NCBI GenBank assembly: GCA_038239485.1
Contig: JBBSET010000043.1
Location: 1 to 33,674, forward strand
Direction of reading: 5' to 3'
Length of the DNA: 33,674 nucleotides
Origin: DASQEH01 sp038239485
GTDB taxonomy: Bacteria; Actinomycetota; Actinomycetes; Propionibacteriales; Nocardioidaceae
How positions within the stretch are numbered: the first letter of the stretch is position 1; each line of letters opens with the position of its first letter. Below, piece by piece: positions 1-7,734 of the stretch. The translations under genes were made by a program, and so were the position numbers. Below the pieces are notes generated by a model. The model ran no database searches. It saw only the letters and a program-made list of their open reading frames with translations, and was not told where the DNA came from.

Positions 1-282
1 CCCGATCTGGTAGATGACATCCTGGGTGAGGGCCTCGGCTTCGATGTCGATGAAGCGCCGCCCGAAGCCCGCCAGGTCGCGATAGCCGACCTGCGCGCCG
101 ATCGCGACGCCGCGCTCGGCTGCCCGGTCGCAGACCCGCCGCATGATCGACGCGTCACTGGCGTGGTATCCACAGGCCACGTTCGCGCTGGTGATGATGT
201 CGAGCAGCGCATCGTCGTCACCGAGGGTCCACTGGCCGAAGCCTTCGCCCAGATCGCTGTTCAGGTCGATAGCAGTGGTCAT
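1..282 (-). CDS. pxpA: 5-oxoprolinase subunit A (LamB/YcsF family), N-terminal part
   Basis: The first 94 codons are present and the rest runs off the left edge of the window. The start is ATG at 282, preceded by a G-rich Shine-Dalgarno (AGGGGGG). The N-terminus has the LamB/YcsF hallmarks: an IDLNSDLGEGFG stretch, then SANVACGYHASD, then GVAIGAQVGYRDLAGFGRR. In this family PxpA works with PxpB and PxpC to hydrolyse 5-oxoproline (pyroglutamate) to glutamate using ATP in the cytoplasm. The partner genes would be expected further left and are not visible. It is divergent from a polar amino acid ABC transporter, which suggests uptake of a related amino acid or cyclic derivative, but that link is inference only. 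Confidence 0.92.
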   Translation of the reverse strand, partial: MTTAIDLNSDLGEGFGQWTLGDDDALLDIITSANVACGYHASDASIMRRVCDRAAERGVAIGAQVGYRDLAGFGRRFIDIEAEALTQDVIYQIG

Positions 283-289
283 GTCCCCC

Positions 290-409
290 CTAGAAGATCT
301 CGTTGATACTGGTCAGCCACTCATAAGCCAGCTGCATGGTCAGTATCCATGCCACGGCGCCGATGGCGATGAGCCAGCACGGGTAGGAGCAGGCACCCGC
401 GAAGATCAG
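290..409 (-). CDS. Possible small single-span membrane ORF upstream of pxpA (weak)
   Basis: An open frame of 39 codons ends in TAG at 290-292, immediately before the pxpA Shine-Dalgarno. It encodes one hydrophobic span (CWLIAIGAVAWILTMQLAY) with a short polar tail. It lies between two in-frame TAG codons, and the only starts are a CTG at 409 or internal GTG/ATG codons. It could therefore be a short membrane peptide translated ahead of pxpA, the 3' remnant of a longer gene, or chance. I do not recognise a family. Confidence 0.2.
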   Translation of the reverse strand: MIFAGACSYPCWLIAIGAVAWILTMQLAYEWLTSINEIF

Positions 410-428
410 CTATCCCGCTTGCTGAAGG

Positions 429-448
429 CGCCTGCGAGCAGGCGTTTT
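429..448 (+). terminator. Hairpin followed by TTTT in the transporter upstream region
   Basis: CGCCTG-CGAG-CAGGCG is a perfect 6-bp stem with a 4-nt loop, followed by TTTT at 445-448. In + orientation it looks like a short intrinsic terminator, but no + strand gene lies upstream in view. It is upstream of the predicted transporter promoter, so it more likely blocks read-through than acts as an attenuator. The rest of the 283-624 gap holds no convincing gene apart from the weak ORF at 290-409. Confidence 0.35.
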
Positions 449-517
449 GTGCCACGTCCGGCGGCTTACCAAGCTGACGGCGATTCGGATGGACGCGACC
501 CGCCACCCCGTCAGCCG

Positions 518-550
518 TTGACGCGAACCGCCAAAGGACCGGATGTCCTT
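518..550 (+). promoter_or_regulatory. Candidate promoter and overlapping inverted repeat for the ABC transporter operon
   Basis: TTGACG at 518-523 is a good -35 match. A 17-nt spacer leads to a weak -10, GGATGT, at 541-546. An inverted repeat AAGGAC-CGGAT-GTCCTT (534-550) covers the -10 region, a typical position for a repressor operator. The binding protein is unknown. Confidence 0.4.
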
Positions 551-624
551 GACTCCACCGCCTCGGGGCATCAGCCTGGCCACAGGCCACCTGGTCTTGT
601 CGCCTGCGGAAGGACTTGTTCCTC

Positions 625-1500
625 ATGCTTATCAAGCGCACTGTGGGAATCTCCAGCGCCCTCCTGCTGACGATGGGCGGCGTGGCGGCCTGTGGCTCCG
701 GCAACGGCTCCTCCTCGGGGGGCAGCGGATCAGCGAGCTACGGCGACTGCAAGGTCACCAGCAAGGCGAACAGCATCTCGCTGACGCCGACGCAGTCTGG
801 CACGCTCACCGTCGAGACCACGCTGCCGGCTCAGGGCTGGTGGAACGGCACAACGCCGGACTCCATCAAGAGCGGCTACGAGTACTGCATGGCCGCCAAC
901 CTGGCCAACATGGCCGGCCTGAAGTCGGTCACAGTCAAGAACGTGTCGTTCGACCAGCTCGTGGCCGGTCATACCAACGACTTCGACATCGCCCTCGCGG
1001 AGATCTCGATCACCGCGGATCGGGCCAAGGTGGTGGATTTCTCCAAGCCGTACTACGACTCCAACATCGGGGTTCTGGTGCAGAAGGGGTCCGACGTCAC
1101 CGAGTCCAACATCGCCACGAAGTCGTGCGCCGCCTACGCCGGTACGACATCGGTTCCCTTCATCCAGGACCAGCTGAAATGCAACGCCAAGGTCTACCCG
1201 GATTCGCAAACGCTTTACCAGGCTCTGCTCTCAGGCCAGGTGGACGCGGACTTCCTCGACACCGCGATCGTGCTTGCCGAGGCGAAGGCGACGGGCGGCA
1301 AGCTCGAGGTCATCGGACAGTACAAGACCGGTGAGAAGTACGGCGCCATCTACCCCAAGGGTTCGTCCAACGAGGACGCGCTCAACCAGGGCATCGCCAC
1401 GATGTTGACCGACGGAACCCTCAAGCAGCTCTCCACGGACTACCTCGGACCCGCATTCGGCGGCGACCCGTCCTCGGTGCCGGTGTGGACGATCAAGTAG
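625..1500 (+). CDS. Polar amino acid ABC transporter substrate-binding lipoprotein (SBP family 3)
   Basis: This is the extracytoplasmic receptor of the three-gene importer that follows. I take ATG 625 as the start because GGAAGGA at 608-614 sits 10 nt upstream. The in-frame TTG at 616 would be only 1 nt from that site. The N-terminus is a lipoprotein signal (K4 R5, a hydrophobic stretch, then a VAAC lipobox with Cys23), followed by a Gly/Ser-rich linker. The mature part has the SBP_bac_3 pattern: FDQLVAGHTNDFDIALAEIS, then RAKVVDFSKPYYDSNIGVLV, and a C-terminal GSSNEDALNQGIATMLTDGTL segment. Length (291 aa) is normal. The ligand is probably a polar or cyclic amino acid; the divergent pxpA hints at pyroglutamate or glutamate-like compounds, which is inference. 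Confidence 0.88.
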   Translation: MLIKRTVGISSALLLTMGGVAACGSGNGSSSGGSGSASYGDCKVTSKANSISLTPTQSGTLTVETTLPAQGWWNGTTPDSIKSGYEYCMAANLANMAGLKSVTVKNVSFDQLVAGHTNDFDIALAEISITADRAKVVDFSKPYYDSNIGVLVQKGSDVTESNIATKSCAAYAGTTSVPFIQDQLKCNAKVYPDSQTLYQALLSGQVDADFLDTAIVLAEAKATGGKLEVIGQYKTGEKYGAIYPKGSSNEDALNQGIATMLTDGTLKQLSTDYLGPAFGGDPSSVPVWTIK

Positions 1501-1510
1501 TCCGCACCGG

Positions 1511-2608
1511 ATGAGCGCTTCGATCCTCGTCGACGAGGAGCTTCAGCCGGGTCCGTCTGCGAGTCCGCCGCGCCCGGTGACGGGCCTGGCGGCCCTCGGG
1601 CTCACCTCGGCGGTCGTGGGGACGCTAGCGATGCTGGCGGCGGCACAAGCCTTGCGCGACTACAACCACGCTGGCGCCGTGTCGACCACGATCGGCGCCG
1701 TCCTGGTCGTCGGCAGCCTGTTCGCGTGGTGGCCGGCCCTGCGGTCGTTCCGGGCCGCCCGGACACGTTCCTCGCTACTGAAGCAGGACCAGGTCGTGGC
1801 GGCGCGACGCGTCAGTGCGAGTGGCCGTGAGGACGCGCTGGTGTCGATGGGATACGCGGCAGCCGTGGTCGTTGTCGCGGGTCTGCTTCTGTTCGTGCTG
1901 GCCAACAGCGGCGGAGTCGCCAACACCTTCTTCGCGTTGAGCCCGATGCGTCAGTCGTTCAGCCAGGTGCTGCAGGGCTTCTGGACCAATGTCTGGGTGG
2001 CTGCGGTCGCGGAGATCCTGGTGCTGATACTCGGGCTCCTGGTGGCGATCGTGCGCATGTTGCCGGGACGCGCCGGCAGGCCGCTGCGCGCGATCGCCGT
2101 CGTCTACGCCGACGTTTTCCGCGGCATTCCCGCGATCATCGTGATCCTGCTCGTGGGCTTCGGAATCCCGCTGACGGGCGTCGCGTCCTTTCAGAAGATC
2201 CCTCTTGCTTGGCTCGGCATCATCGCCCTGACGCTCACCTATACGTCGTATGTCTCAGAGGTCTATCGCGCCGGGCTCTCGTCGATTCATCCGAGTCAAG
2301 GCGCTGCGGCCCGGTCGCTGGGACTCAGCTATGCACAGACGCTTCGAACCGTGCTGGTCCCGCAGGCGGTACGGCGCGTCATTCCGCCGTTGCTGAACGA
2401 CTTCATCAGCCTGCAGAAGGACACCGCCCTGCTGTTCACCATCGGCGTGGCCGAGACCTTGGAGAACGCGAAGCTCTGGGAGGCCAACCTCTTCAACCTG
2501 TCGCCAATCCTGGTCTCGGCTATCCTTTTCGTCGCGATCACCATCCCGCAGGCACGGTTCGTCGACTATCTGATCCACCGAGACGCCTCCCGACGGGCGG
2601 GGGGATAG
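1511..2608 (+). CDS. Amino acid ABC transporter permease (HisM/GlnP type) with N-terminal membrane extension
   Basis: This is the membrane channel of the importer, starting 10 nt after the receptor gene. The C-terminal two thirds (about residues 145-360) match the HisM-type permease: FSQVLQGFWTNVWVAAVAEI at the family start, and an EAA loop YRAGLSSIHPSQGAAARSLG followed by VLVPQAVRRVIPPLLNDFI, which contacts the ATPase. The first roughly 140 residues hold about three extra hydrophobic spans and a basic loop, longer than the usual 220-aa permease. Such extended forms are known among actinobacterial polar amino acid permeases. No second permease gene follows, so the channel is probably a homodimer. 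Confidence 0.88.
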   Translation: MSASILVDEELQPGPSASPPRPVTGLAALGLTSAVVGTLAMLAAAQALRDYNHAGAVSTTIGAVLVVGSLFAWWPALRSFRAARTRSSLLKQDQVVAARRVSASGREDALVSMGYAAAVVVVAGLLLFVLANSGGVANTFFALSPMRQSFSQVLQGFWTNVWVAAVAEILVLILGLLVAIVRMLPGRAGRPLRAIAVVYADVFRGIPAIIVILLVGFGIPLTGVASFQKIPLAWLGIIALTLTYTSYVSEVYRAGLSSIHPSQGAAARSLGLSYAQTLRTVLVPQAVRRVIPPLLNDFISLQKDTALLFTIGVAETLENAKLWEANLFNLSPILVSAILFVAITIPQARFVDYLIHRDASRRAGG

Positions 2609-2610
2609 CC

Positions 2611-3354
2611 GTGGCCTTCCTGGAGATCGACCAGGTGACGAAGTCGTTCGGCGACAACGAGGTCCTCAAGGGCGTCACGCTGGACGTCGAGCGTCACGAG
2701 GTGGTTTGCCTGATCGGCGCGTCTGGGTCGGGCAAGTCCACCCTCCTCCGGTGCGTGAACGCCCTGGAGGAGATCAACTCCGGTGCGATCCGGATCGAAG
2801 GCGACACCGTCACCGGTGCGGGGGTGGACCTCAACGCTCTTCGACGCGACGTCGGCATCGTCTTCCAGAGCTACAACCTGTTCCCCCACATGTCCGTGAT
2901 CCAGAACATCACCCTCGCGCCAGTCCGCGTGGGCGGCGTCTCGAAGCAGGAGGCGCGCGAGCGGGGCATGCAGCTGCTGGAGTCGGTCGGCATGTCCGAG
3001 AAGGCGACTGCCTATCCCGACAGCCTTTCCGGTGGCCAGCAACAGCGGGTCGCGATCGTACGAGCGCTGGCGATGCGGCCGCGAGTGATGCTGCTCGACG
3101 AGATCACTGCCGCCCTCGACCCGGAGCTGGTCGGTGATGTGCTCGAGATCGTCCGTGAGCTCGCTCACGGGGGCTTGACGATGCTCCTGGCCACCCACGA
3201 GATGGGATTCGCTAAGGAGGTCGCCAGCCAGGTCTGCTTCCTCGACGACGGCTCGATCCTCGAGCACGGTTCTGCTGAGCAGATCTTCGAGGCGCCCCGA
3301 GAGGAGCGCACCCAGCAGTTCCTGAGCCGCGTGGTGAAGTCGGGTCGTCTCTAG
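2611..3354 (+). CDS. Amino acid ABC transporter ATP-binding protein (GlnQ/HisP type)
   Basis: This cytoplasmic ATPase energises the importer. The GTG start at 2611 lies 2 nt after the permease stop, so translation is probably coupled. The motifs are complete: Walker A GASGSGKST (residues 36-44), Q-loop in IVFQSYNLFPHM, signature LSGGQQQR, Walker B VMLLDEIT with the catalytic Glu, and the H-loop in LLATHEMGFA. The 247-aa length is standard for the PAAT family. The Thr in DEIT, where most relatives have DEPT, is a minor variation. Confidence 0.95.
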   Translation: MAFLEIDQVTKSFGDNEVLKGVTLDVERHEVVCLIGASGSGKSTLLRCVNALEEINSGAIRIEGDTVTGAGVDLNALRRDVGIVFQSYNLFPHMSVIQNITLAPVRVGGVSKQEARERGMQLLESVGMSEKATAYPDSLSGGQQQRVAIVRALAMRPRVMLLDEITAALDPELVGDVLEIVRELAHGGLTMLLATHEMGFAKEVASQVCFLDDGSILEHGSAEQIFEAPREERTQQFLSRVVKSGRL

Positions 3355-3479
3355 CACTGCGCTCAGAACCCCGGCCCAGTCAGCCGTCGGTCGATGCCGG
3401 GCGAGCCAGACGCCAGGCACGCGGTGGTCTGAGGCAGGGTCACCGAGCGCCGGGGTCATGCGGCGCCGGCGGCGGCGGC

Positions 3480-3491
3480 TACCCTGGGCGA
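3480..3491 (+). promoter_or_regulatory. Leaderless -10 element (TACCCT) for the 97-aa gene
   Basis: TACCCT at 3480-3485 is followed by exactly 6 nt and then ATG 3492, the geometry of actinobacterial leaderless promoters. No Shine-Dalgarno is present. Confidence 0.6.
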
Positions 3492-3785
3492 ATGAGTCGC
3501 GAGCGTCTGGACAGGTCAGTCGACCATGCCATGGTGCCCATCGTCGCGTCATTGGGCTGTTGGGGTGTCGACGAGGGTCATTGGCTGCCCGATCGCAACG
3601 GAGCGCCGGTGATTTGGCTGCGCACCCGCACGCTTGCTCAGCGGGCGGCGTTGCAAGCGCAGATCTGGCTGGTCCCTCACGTCCAGGCGAATCTGGCGCG
3701 CTTGGGGGTGCCACACGAGATTCTCTGGCCCGTGCGGGTCGAGATCACATCGGCTGACGCCGAGGCCCAGCTGTTCACCGAGTGA
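3492..3785 (+). CDS. Conserved-looking hypothetical protein, 97 aa
   Basis: I do not recognise the family. The product is soluble with no signal or membrane span, and is rich in Trp, Arg and Val with GC3 typical of a real actinobacterial gene. Recognisable stretches are LGCWGVDEGHWLPDRNGAPV near the start and a C-terminal LPHEILWPVRVEITSADAEA-like segment (actual residues begin GVPHEILWPV). The start is supported by the leaderless promoter immediately upstream. It is convergent with the EEP-family gene, 21 nt between stops, and has no obvious operon partner. Confidence 0.6.
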   Translation: MSRERLDRSVDHAMVPIVASLGCWGVDEGHWLPDRNGAPVIWLRTRTLAQRAALQAQIWLVPHVQANLARLGVPHEILWPVRVEITSADAEAQLFTE

Positions 3786-3806
3786 ATGGTGCGGACGGGG
3801 GAAACG

Positions 3807-4592
3807 TCATGGGCCCTCGTCAGAACCGCTGATCTCGATCTCGATCGGCGCATGGTCGGACAGGAGCGTGCCATTGGTCCGTCGGCTTTGCTGGGGCCAC
3901 ACCTGCAGCGGACCGGCCGCTGCACCGCGGACGAGGATGTGGTCGATCCGCGGACCAGCCGCGGAGAAGCCCCACTCCAGCCCCGTGAGCAACGCGAGCG
4001 TCTGCGACTGAGCGGGTCGCAGGTTGAAGTCGCCCGCCAGCACGACGACGTCGCCGGGTTCGGCCAGCGATGAGGCATGCTGCGCGGATACAAGGAGCTC
4101 GGCGTCGGGTATCCGCTTGTCCCGGTGGCCGGTGCAGTGGATATTGGCGACGACGAACCGCTGTCCGGCCACGGAGAGCCGGACGACCTGCAGGACTCGC
4201 CGTTCCTTCGCCCAGGTCCACCGCGCCTCCCGGTCCAGCCCCATCGCTCGTGCCTCGCGGGCACGGAAGTGGCGGGGGTTCACCGTGACGACGTGCCTGC
4301 TGAGCAGCTTCGAGTGCGGGCCGAGCCAGATACCTAGCCCCTGGCCGGCCACTGCTCCGCGCATCAGGCCGTGGTGGGGAGCCGTCAGCAACCGCCCGAA
4401 CCGCATGCCGAGCGGCGGTCGCTTGGCCAGGTCGCCGACCGTGAACCTCCGCAGTGCCCAGGCGGGGACCTCTTGGGCGCAGAGGACGTCCGGCTGGTCG
4501 CTCGTCGCCAGCGCTAACATCTCGTCCAGGAATCCTCGCCGTTGCGTCGGTGAGGAGTTGCCGTGGAAGAGGTTCCATGACCGTAGGAGCAC
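3807..4592 (-). CDS. Endonuclease/exonuclease/phosphatase (EEP) family protein
   Basis: A metal-dependent phosphoesterase of the DNase I-like fold; the substrate could be DNA, RNA or a phosphate ester. Family residues appear in order: SWNLFHGN (Asn), VLCAQEVP (metal Glu), ANIHCTGH, AGDFNLRP (Asp/Asn pair), RIDHILV, and the C-terminal SDHAPIEIEI with the catalytic Asp-His. No signal peptide is seen, so it should be cytoplasmic. The GTG start at 4592 is chosen because TAGCGT at 4599-4604 sits 6 nt before it (leaderless). The length of 261 aa fits the family. Confidence 0.85.
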   Translation of the reverse strand: MLLRSWNLFHGNSSPTQRRGFLDEMLALATSDQPDVLCAQEVPAWALRRFTVGDLAKRPPLGMRFGRLLTAPHHGLMRGAVAGQGLGIWLGPHSKLLSRHVVTVNPRHFRAREARAMGLDREARWTWAKERRVLQVVRLSVAGQRFVVANIHCTGHRDKRIPDAELLVSAQHASSLAEPGDVVVLAGDFNLRPAQSQTLALLTGLEWGFSAAGPRIDHILVRGAAAGPLQVWPQQSRRTNGTLLSDHAPIEIEISGSDEGP

Positions 4593-4604
4593 CAGGCCAC
4601 GCTA
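4593..4604 (-). promoter_or_regulatory. Leaderless -10 element (TAGCGT) for the EEP-family gene
   Basis: On the minus strand TAGCGT (4604-4599) is followed by GGCCTG and then the GTG start at 4592, with no Shine-Dalgarno. Confidence 0.55.
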
Positions 4605-4663
4605 GGCGACGGCGTCGTCGCCCGGGACCTGGCCGCGCCTCCGCGAAATGGTTGCTGACGTGA

Positions 4664-4903
4664 TCAGTACCGAGGGTCACGCACTTCAGGGGGCTCGACG
4701 ATCGTGGTGCGCTCTCCGCGGGTCACCACATCGGTGCGCCGCCGGACGAGCATCAGCGCCAAGCCCAAGATGAGTCCTGCGACGCCGACGACCATCAAGA
4801 TGTCGCCGATGACTCCCACATTGATCTTGCTGCTGTCGACCGTGACCGCGAACCTCAAGATCGCGCCGACGGCGATGAAGAACAAGCTGGCGCCGATTGT
4901 CAT
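4664..4903 (-). CDS. DUF6458 family small membrane protein
   Basis: A 79-aa protein with two hydrophobic spans (ASLFFIAVGAILRFAV and ILMVVGVAGLILGLALML), a short loop between them, then a basic RRR and a hydrophilic tail. This is the DUF6458 layout common in actinobacteria, where the family starts MTIG and carries VGAILRFAV. Function is unknown. A GAGGAC Shine-Dalgarno-like run precedes the ATG. It ends 71 bp short of the EEP gene start on the same strand. Confidence 0.75.
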   Translation of the reverse strand: MTIGASLFFIAVGAILRFAVTVDSSKINVGVIGDILMVVGVAGLILGLALMLVRRRTDVVTRGERTTIVEPPEVRDPRY

Positions 4904-5043
4904 CTCTCGTCCTCTCTGGAAAGCGGCATTCCGCTACTGCCCTCTGCCCACCTTCACTGATCGTATGTCCTGGGCATGGAGACTGCGGGATAAAATCCGA
5001 TTTGAGCGGATAGGTTCCTTCAGCGCCGACTGCGTGAGGACCC

Positions 5044-5466
5044 CTAGGAGAGTCCTTCGTTGCTCGGGATTCCAGCCAGTAGAAGGACGGCCTGTAGTCC
5101 TTCCGGAGTGCCAGGCCAATGACGTTCCAACGCTTCGGTCCCGGCGTGACGCACGACGGAGCGCAACGTGAGCGCGATCACAATGGCGTCGTCGGCGTAC
5201 CCGAGGACGGGAATCACGTCGGGTACCAGGTCGAAGGGCAGCGCAAGGTAGAACAACAAGAGCCACAGGCGCCAGCGCACACCCCGGGCCAGCGTCATGT
5301 CGCCCGCGAGTCGGCGCACGAGACGCACGACGTCGGGGATCAGGCGCAGGGTGGAGCGGAGCGTGGTTTGCTCCGGCATCGCTCGCCAGAGGACGACGAG
5401 CAGCACCAGCCAGATCAGCAGCAAGCCGCCGACGACTTCACACGCAACTCGCCACCACATGGACAC
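5044..5466 (-). CDS. DUF1232 (YkvA-like) membrane protein
   Basis: A 140-aa protein with an N-terminal hydrophobic anchor (residues 8-28) followed by the DUF1232 core: LWLLLFYLALPFDLVPDVIP and VLGYADDAIVIALTLRSVVR. The PxDLxPDxxPxxGxxDD signature is complete. Function is unknown in the family. The start is GTG 5466 or ATG 5460; no Shine-Dalgarno or clear -10 box decides between them. The interval 5467-5590 before the next gene holds nothing recognisable. Confidence 0.8.
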   Translation of the reverse strand: MSMWWRVACEVVGGLLLIWLVLLVVLWRAMPEQTTLRSTLRLIPDVVRLVRRLAGDMTLARGVRWRLWLLLFYLALPFDLVPDVIPVLGYADDAIVIALTLRSVVRHAGTEALERHWPGTPEGLQAVLLLAGIPSNEGLS

Positions 5467-5590
5467 AGCCTGTCAGCCGTGACCTGATCGATCTCGGATG
5501 TGGGGTCTTCAACCGCAGCAGCTGGCCTCGAAGCCGCCAGAGGTCCGCGGAACGCTGACGACCACCTGAGCCGACAGACCGACTCTCGTA

Positions 5591-6247
5591 TCAGGGAAGC
5601 TGCTGCAAGCCATTGCCCGTGAGTAGGTAACCCAGGGCCTCACCACCACCGCGCACCAGCTCGACGAGGGCGGCGCCGGCGATCTCAGGTGTCAGCGGGG
5701 GTCCCATCGGGGCGAGGTACTCGTCGACGGTCTGGCAGTTTCGATCGGCATACGCCTGCACCGCCGGCCGACCGAGGTCGGTGAGGGCAGTGATGCGCGG
5801 CAGCACCGCGGTGAACCTGATGTCCAACCGGGCGCGCTGGGCCCCGTCGTGCGCGTAGGACGTGATGAAGCGCTGCGTGGCCTTGGCGCCCGCGTATCCA
5901 CCGCTGAGCGGCGAGCCCGCGAGGGCGCGCCGCTGCTGATCACGAACACCTTGCTGCCCGGGCGGAGCGGCTTGAGCAGTGCCTCCCTGAGCCATTCGAA
6001 GGCGACGCGGACGTCGGTGTTCCAGTTGACCGAGAACGTCTCCCAGGTCTGGTTCTGCAGCGGGCGCATCTGTGGCGTCGCCGATCTCGGAGCGGATATC
6101 GATCCCGGCGTGCGCTGGGAACGTCGGCGCGTTGCGGGCCAGCGCGATCACCGGCGCGCCGGCGTCGGCGAAGGCGGCAGCGATCCCGTGGCCCAGCCCG
6201 CGGCTGGCACCCACGACCATGGTGATTCGGTCGGACAGGTCGCTCAT
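5591..6247 (-). pseudogene. Short-chain dehydrogenase/reductase, scrambled by two compensating frame changes
   Basis: The frame is open from ATG 6247 to TGA 5591, but only the ends read as an SDR. The N-terminus carries the nucleotide-binding GASRGLG and the C-terminal half carries SGGYAGAK with the catalytic Tyr-x-x-x-Lys. The middle makes no sense in this frame. Between about 6070 and 5935 the SDR sequence continues in the next frame (TWETFSVNWNTDVRVAFEWL, then VFVISSG with the catalytic Ser), and it returns to the first frame at about 5930-5935. The second switch is explained by one lost base in the GGCGCGCCCTC region. The first looks like a deletion of roughly 70-75 nt removing the strand before the conserved Asn helix. 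The product is unlikely to be active. Its start overlaps the stop of the upstream ORF (ATGA). Confidence 0.7.
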
Positions 6248-6447
6248 GCGGTCGCGTCGATGGTCGTGCGGAGGTCGAGTAGCTGTTGTGCGTGCGTCGG
6301 CATGTGGTTGCCAGCCAGACCGGAGATCAACCCGGCCAGCGGCATTGCCTGGTCGATGACGACCGCACCGTTCAAGAGCAGGAGACTCGGCATCGGCTCG
6401 GCACGTCCCGCGTGCTCGGCGATGATCGGGGTCGAGATTCTACGCAT
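6244..6447 (-). CDS. Hypothetical 67-aa ORF coupled to the SDR pseudogene, possibly a C-terminal fragment
   Basis: The stop TGA (6244-6246) overlaps the SDR start as ATGA, which suggests the two were once one operon. The product has a hydrophobic middle (SLLLLNGAVVIDQAMPLAGL) and a polar end with no family I recognise. There is no good ribosome site at ATG 6447, and the ORF start touches the remnant of an HxlR gene on the other strand. It may be the surviving tail of a longer gene. Confidence 0.35.
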   Translation of the reverse strand: MRRISTPIIAEHAGRAEPMPSLLLLNGAVVIDQAMPLAGLISGLAGNHMPTHAQQLLDLRTTIDATA

Positions 6448-6454
6448 CGAGGTG

Positions 6455-6690
6455 TGCTCGGCGGCCCGCGCGCTCGAGGTGTGGTGGGGGAGCGGTGGAC
6501 GCTGCTCATCGTTCGCGATGCGAGGGAGCCGCTGGGGTCGAGAAGCGCGATCTCTCCGCGCTCTTCGGCAGCGAGCGTAAGGACATCCACCGACAATCGA
6601 GGGAGCCCACGGCTGGGTGGATCAACGCTTGCAGCGCGCCGAGGCCGACGTCAGGCTGAACGGTTCGGTGGGGCGCAGGGTGGCGAGGAT
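6455..6690 (+). pseudogene. HxlR-family transcriptional regulator remnant
   Basis: The HxlR N-terminal pattern is readable only by changing frame. CSAARALEV begins at 6455, then VGERWTLLIVRDA in the next frame after an apparent 2-nt (TG) insertion, then GVEKRDLSALFGSERKDIH in the third frame, and possibly GWVDQRLQRAEADVRL beyond 6610. An intact HxlR protein reads these as one winged-helix domain. No stop-free frame covers them together, so this is a broken gene. The interval 6690-6855 shows only C-rich low-complexity sequence. Confidence 0.6.
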
Positions 6691-6855
6691 CGTCGTCCCC
6701 ACGGGGGTGGCCGGGGGTACCCCTTCGGAGCGATGTGCGCTGTGATGCACAATGTGCCCTCAGGCGCACACCGTTCCAGCCCTGCCCCCCCTCGCCCCCC
6801 CTCGCCTCGTCACCAGAGGCACCGAGACTGCGCGAGTTCGTCGTCGAGCGATGGA

Positions 6856-7638
6856 CTAGCGCTTGGTCGCAAGGTGTAGGCGGACCGTGGTGTCCAGTCG
6901 GATCCGATCGGGGAGCACGTCCCGTATCCGGCGCAACGCGTCGGCGCGGGCGTCCGGGGCCAGCAGCAGGTACGCCGATACGGTGCCCAGCCGCGCCACG
7001 TAGTCGTCGGTATCGACGGTCAGCCCACTGGGCAGGTCGAGCTGTCTGACGTCGGTGAGCTCTTCGACCGCGAGCATCTCCGAGCCCGGCCATCCCATGT
7101 CGTCGGCTGTTCCGGGACCGCTGGAGGGGTCGGTTGGCAGCAGGCTCCGCTCGATCGCCTCGACGGCGGCGAACGGTTCTGGGTCGGCGATGTCGGCCGG
7201 TCTCCCGAACGAAGCCACGATCGCGCCCGGAGCCAGCAGTCGCACCGCCCGCTGCCACCGGGTGTCCGAATCGGTCCAATGCCATGCCGCGGCGGCGAAC
7301 ACGAGGTCGAACCGCTGGTCGGTCTCGAAGGTCTCGAAGTCCGCGTGGACGACGCTCACCGGCAGGCCCGCCGTGGTCCGCCGCAGTACCGACAGCATCT
7401 GCCGGTCCGGCTCGAGCGCTGTCACCGCGACACCATGACCAGCGAACAACCGCGTCGCCTTGCCCGTGCCGGCCCCGATCTCGACCGCGGTACGGACCGG
7501 TTTCCGGGCATAGGCGAAGACGGTGTCGGCAACCTGGTCCGGGTAGCCCAGCCGATGTCGCTCGTACTCTTCCGCAACCGTTCCGAACAGCAACCGCCGT
7601 GGCGGCTGCCCAGGAGCGCCGGATGGGTCGGTGACCAT
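6856..7638 (-). CDS. Class I SAM-dependent methyltransferase (Methyltransf_11 type)
   Basis: A cytoplasmic methyltransferase of about 260 aa, substrate unknown. Motif I is AVEIGAGTGKATRLFAGHG, motif II contains ALEPDRQML, and a later segment FDLVFAAAAWHWTDSDTRWQ is typical of the ubiE/UPF-like actinobacterial enzymes that begin LFGTVAEEYERHRLGYPDQV. GTG 7653, ATG 7644 and ATG 7638 are all possible starts. I prefer 7638 because GATACT (7651-7646) lies 7 nt before it, matching the leaderless spacing used elsewhere here; confidence in the exact start is moderate. It diverges from a second methyltransferase gene. Confidence 0.82.
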   Translation of the reverse strand: MVTDPSGAPGQPPRRLLFGTVAEEYERHRLGYPDQVADTVFAYARKPVRTAVEIGAGTGKATRLFAGHGVAVTALEPDRQMLSVLRRTTAGLPVSVVHADFETFETDQRFDLVFAAAAWHWTDSDTRWQRAVRLLAPGAIVASFGRPADIADPEPFAAVEAIERSLLPTDPSSGPGTADDMGWPGSEMLAVEELTDVRQLDLPSGLTVDTDDYVARLGTVSAYLLLAPDARADALRRIRDVLPDRIRLDTTVRLHLATKR

Positions 7639-7698
7639 GGCCATGAGTATCACTCACGATTTCGTCGAGCTGACATGCAGCCGGTCGTCGATGAGCTC

Positions 7699-7734
7699 TT
7701 GATGGACGCGACGTGGCGGCGCGATACTTTCTTT
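7699..7734 (+). promoter_or_regulatory. Complete leaderless promoter for the second methyltransferase
   Basis: TTGATG (-35, 7699-7704), an 18-nt spacer, GATACT (-10, 7723-7728), 6 nt, then GTG 7735. This is the best complete promoter in the window and fixes the start, since an upstream in-frame ATG at 7675 would lie before the promoter. Confidence 0.6.

Noticed and set aside
321..704. 127-codon minus-strand frame across the transporter leader and receptor start
   Set aside because: Overlaps a well-supported lipoprotein gene and has no motif or ribosome site.
6780..6815. Short C-rich repeat (two CCCCCCTCG units)
   Set aside because: Only two units in GC-rich noncoding sequence; no sign of a functional repeat or CRISPR.
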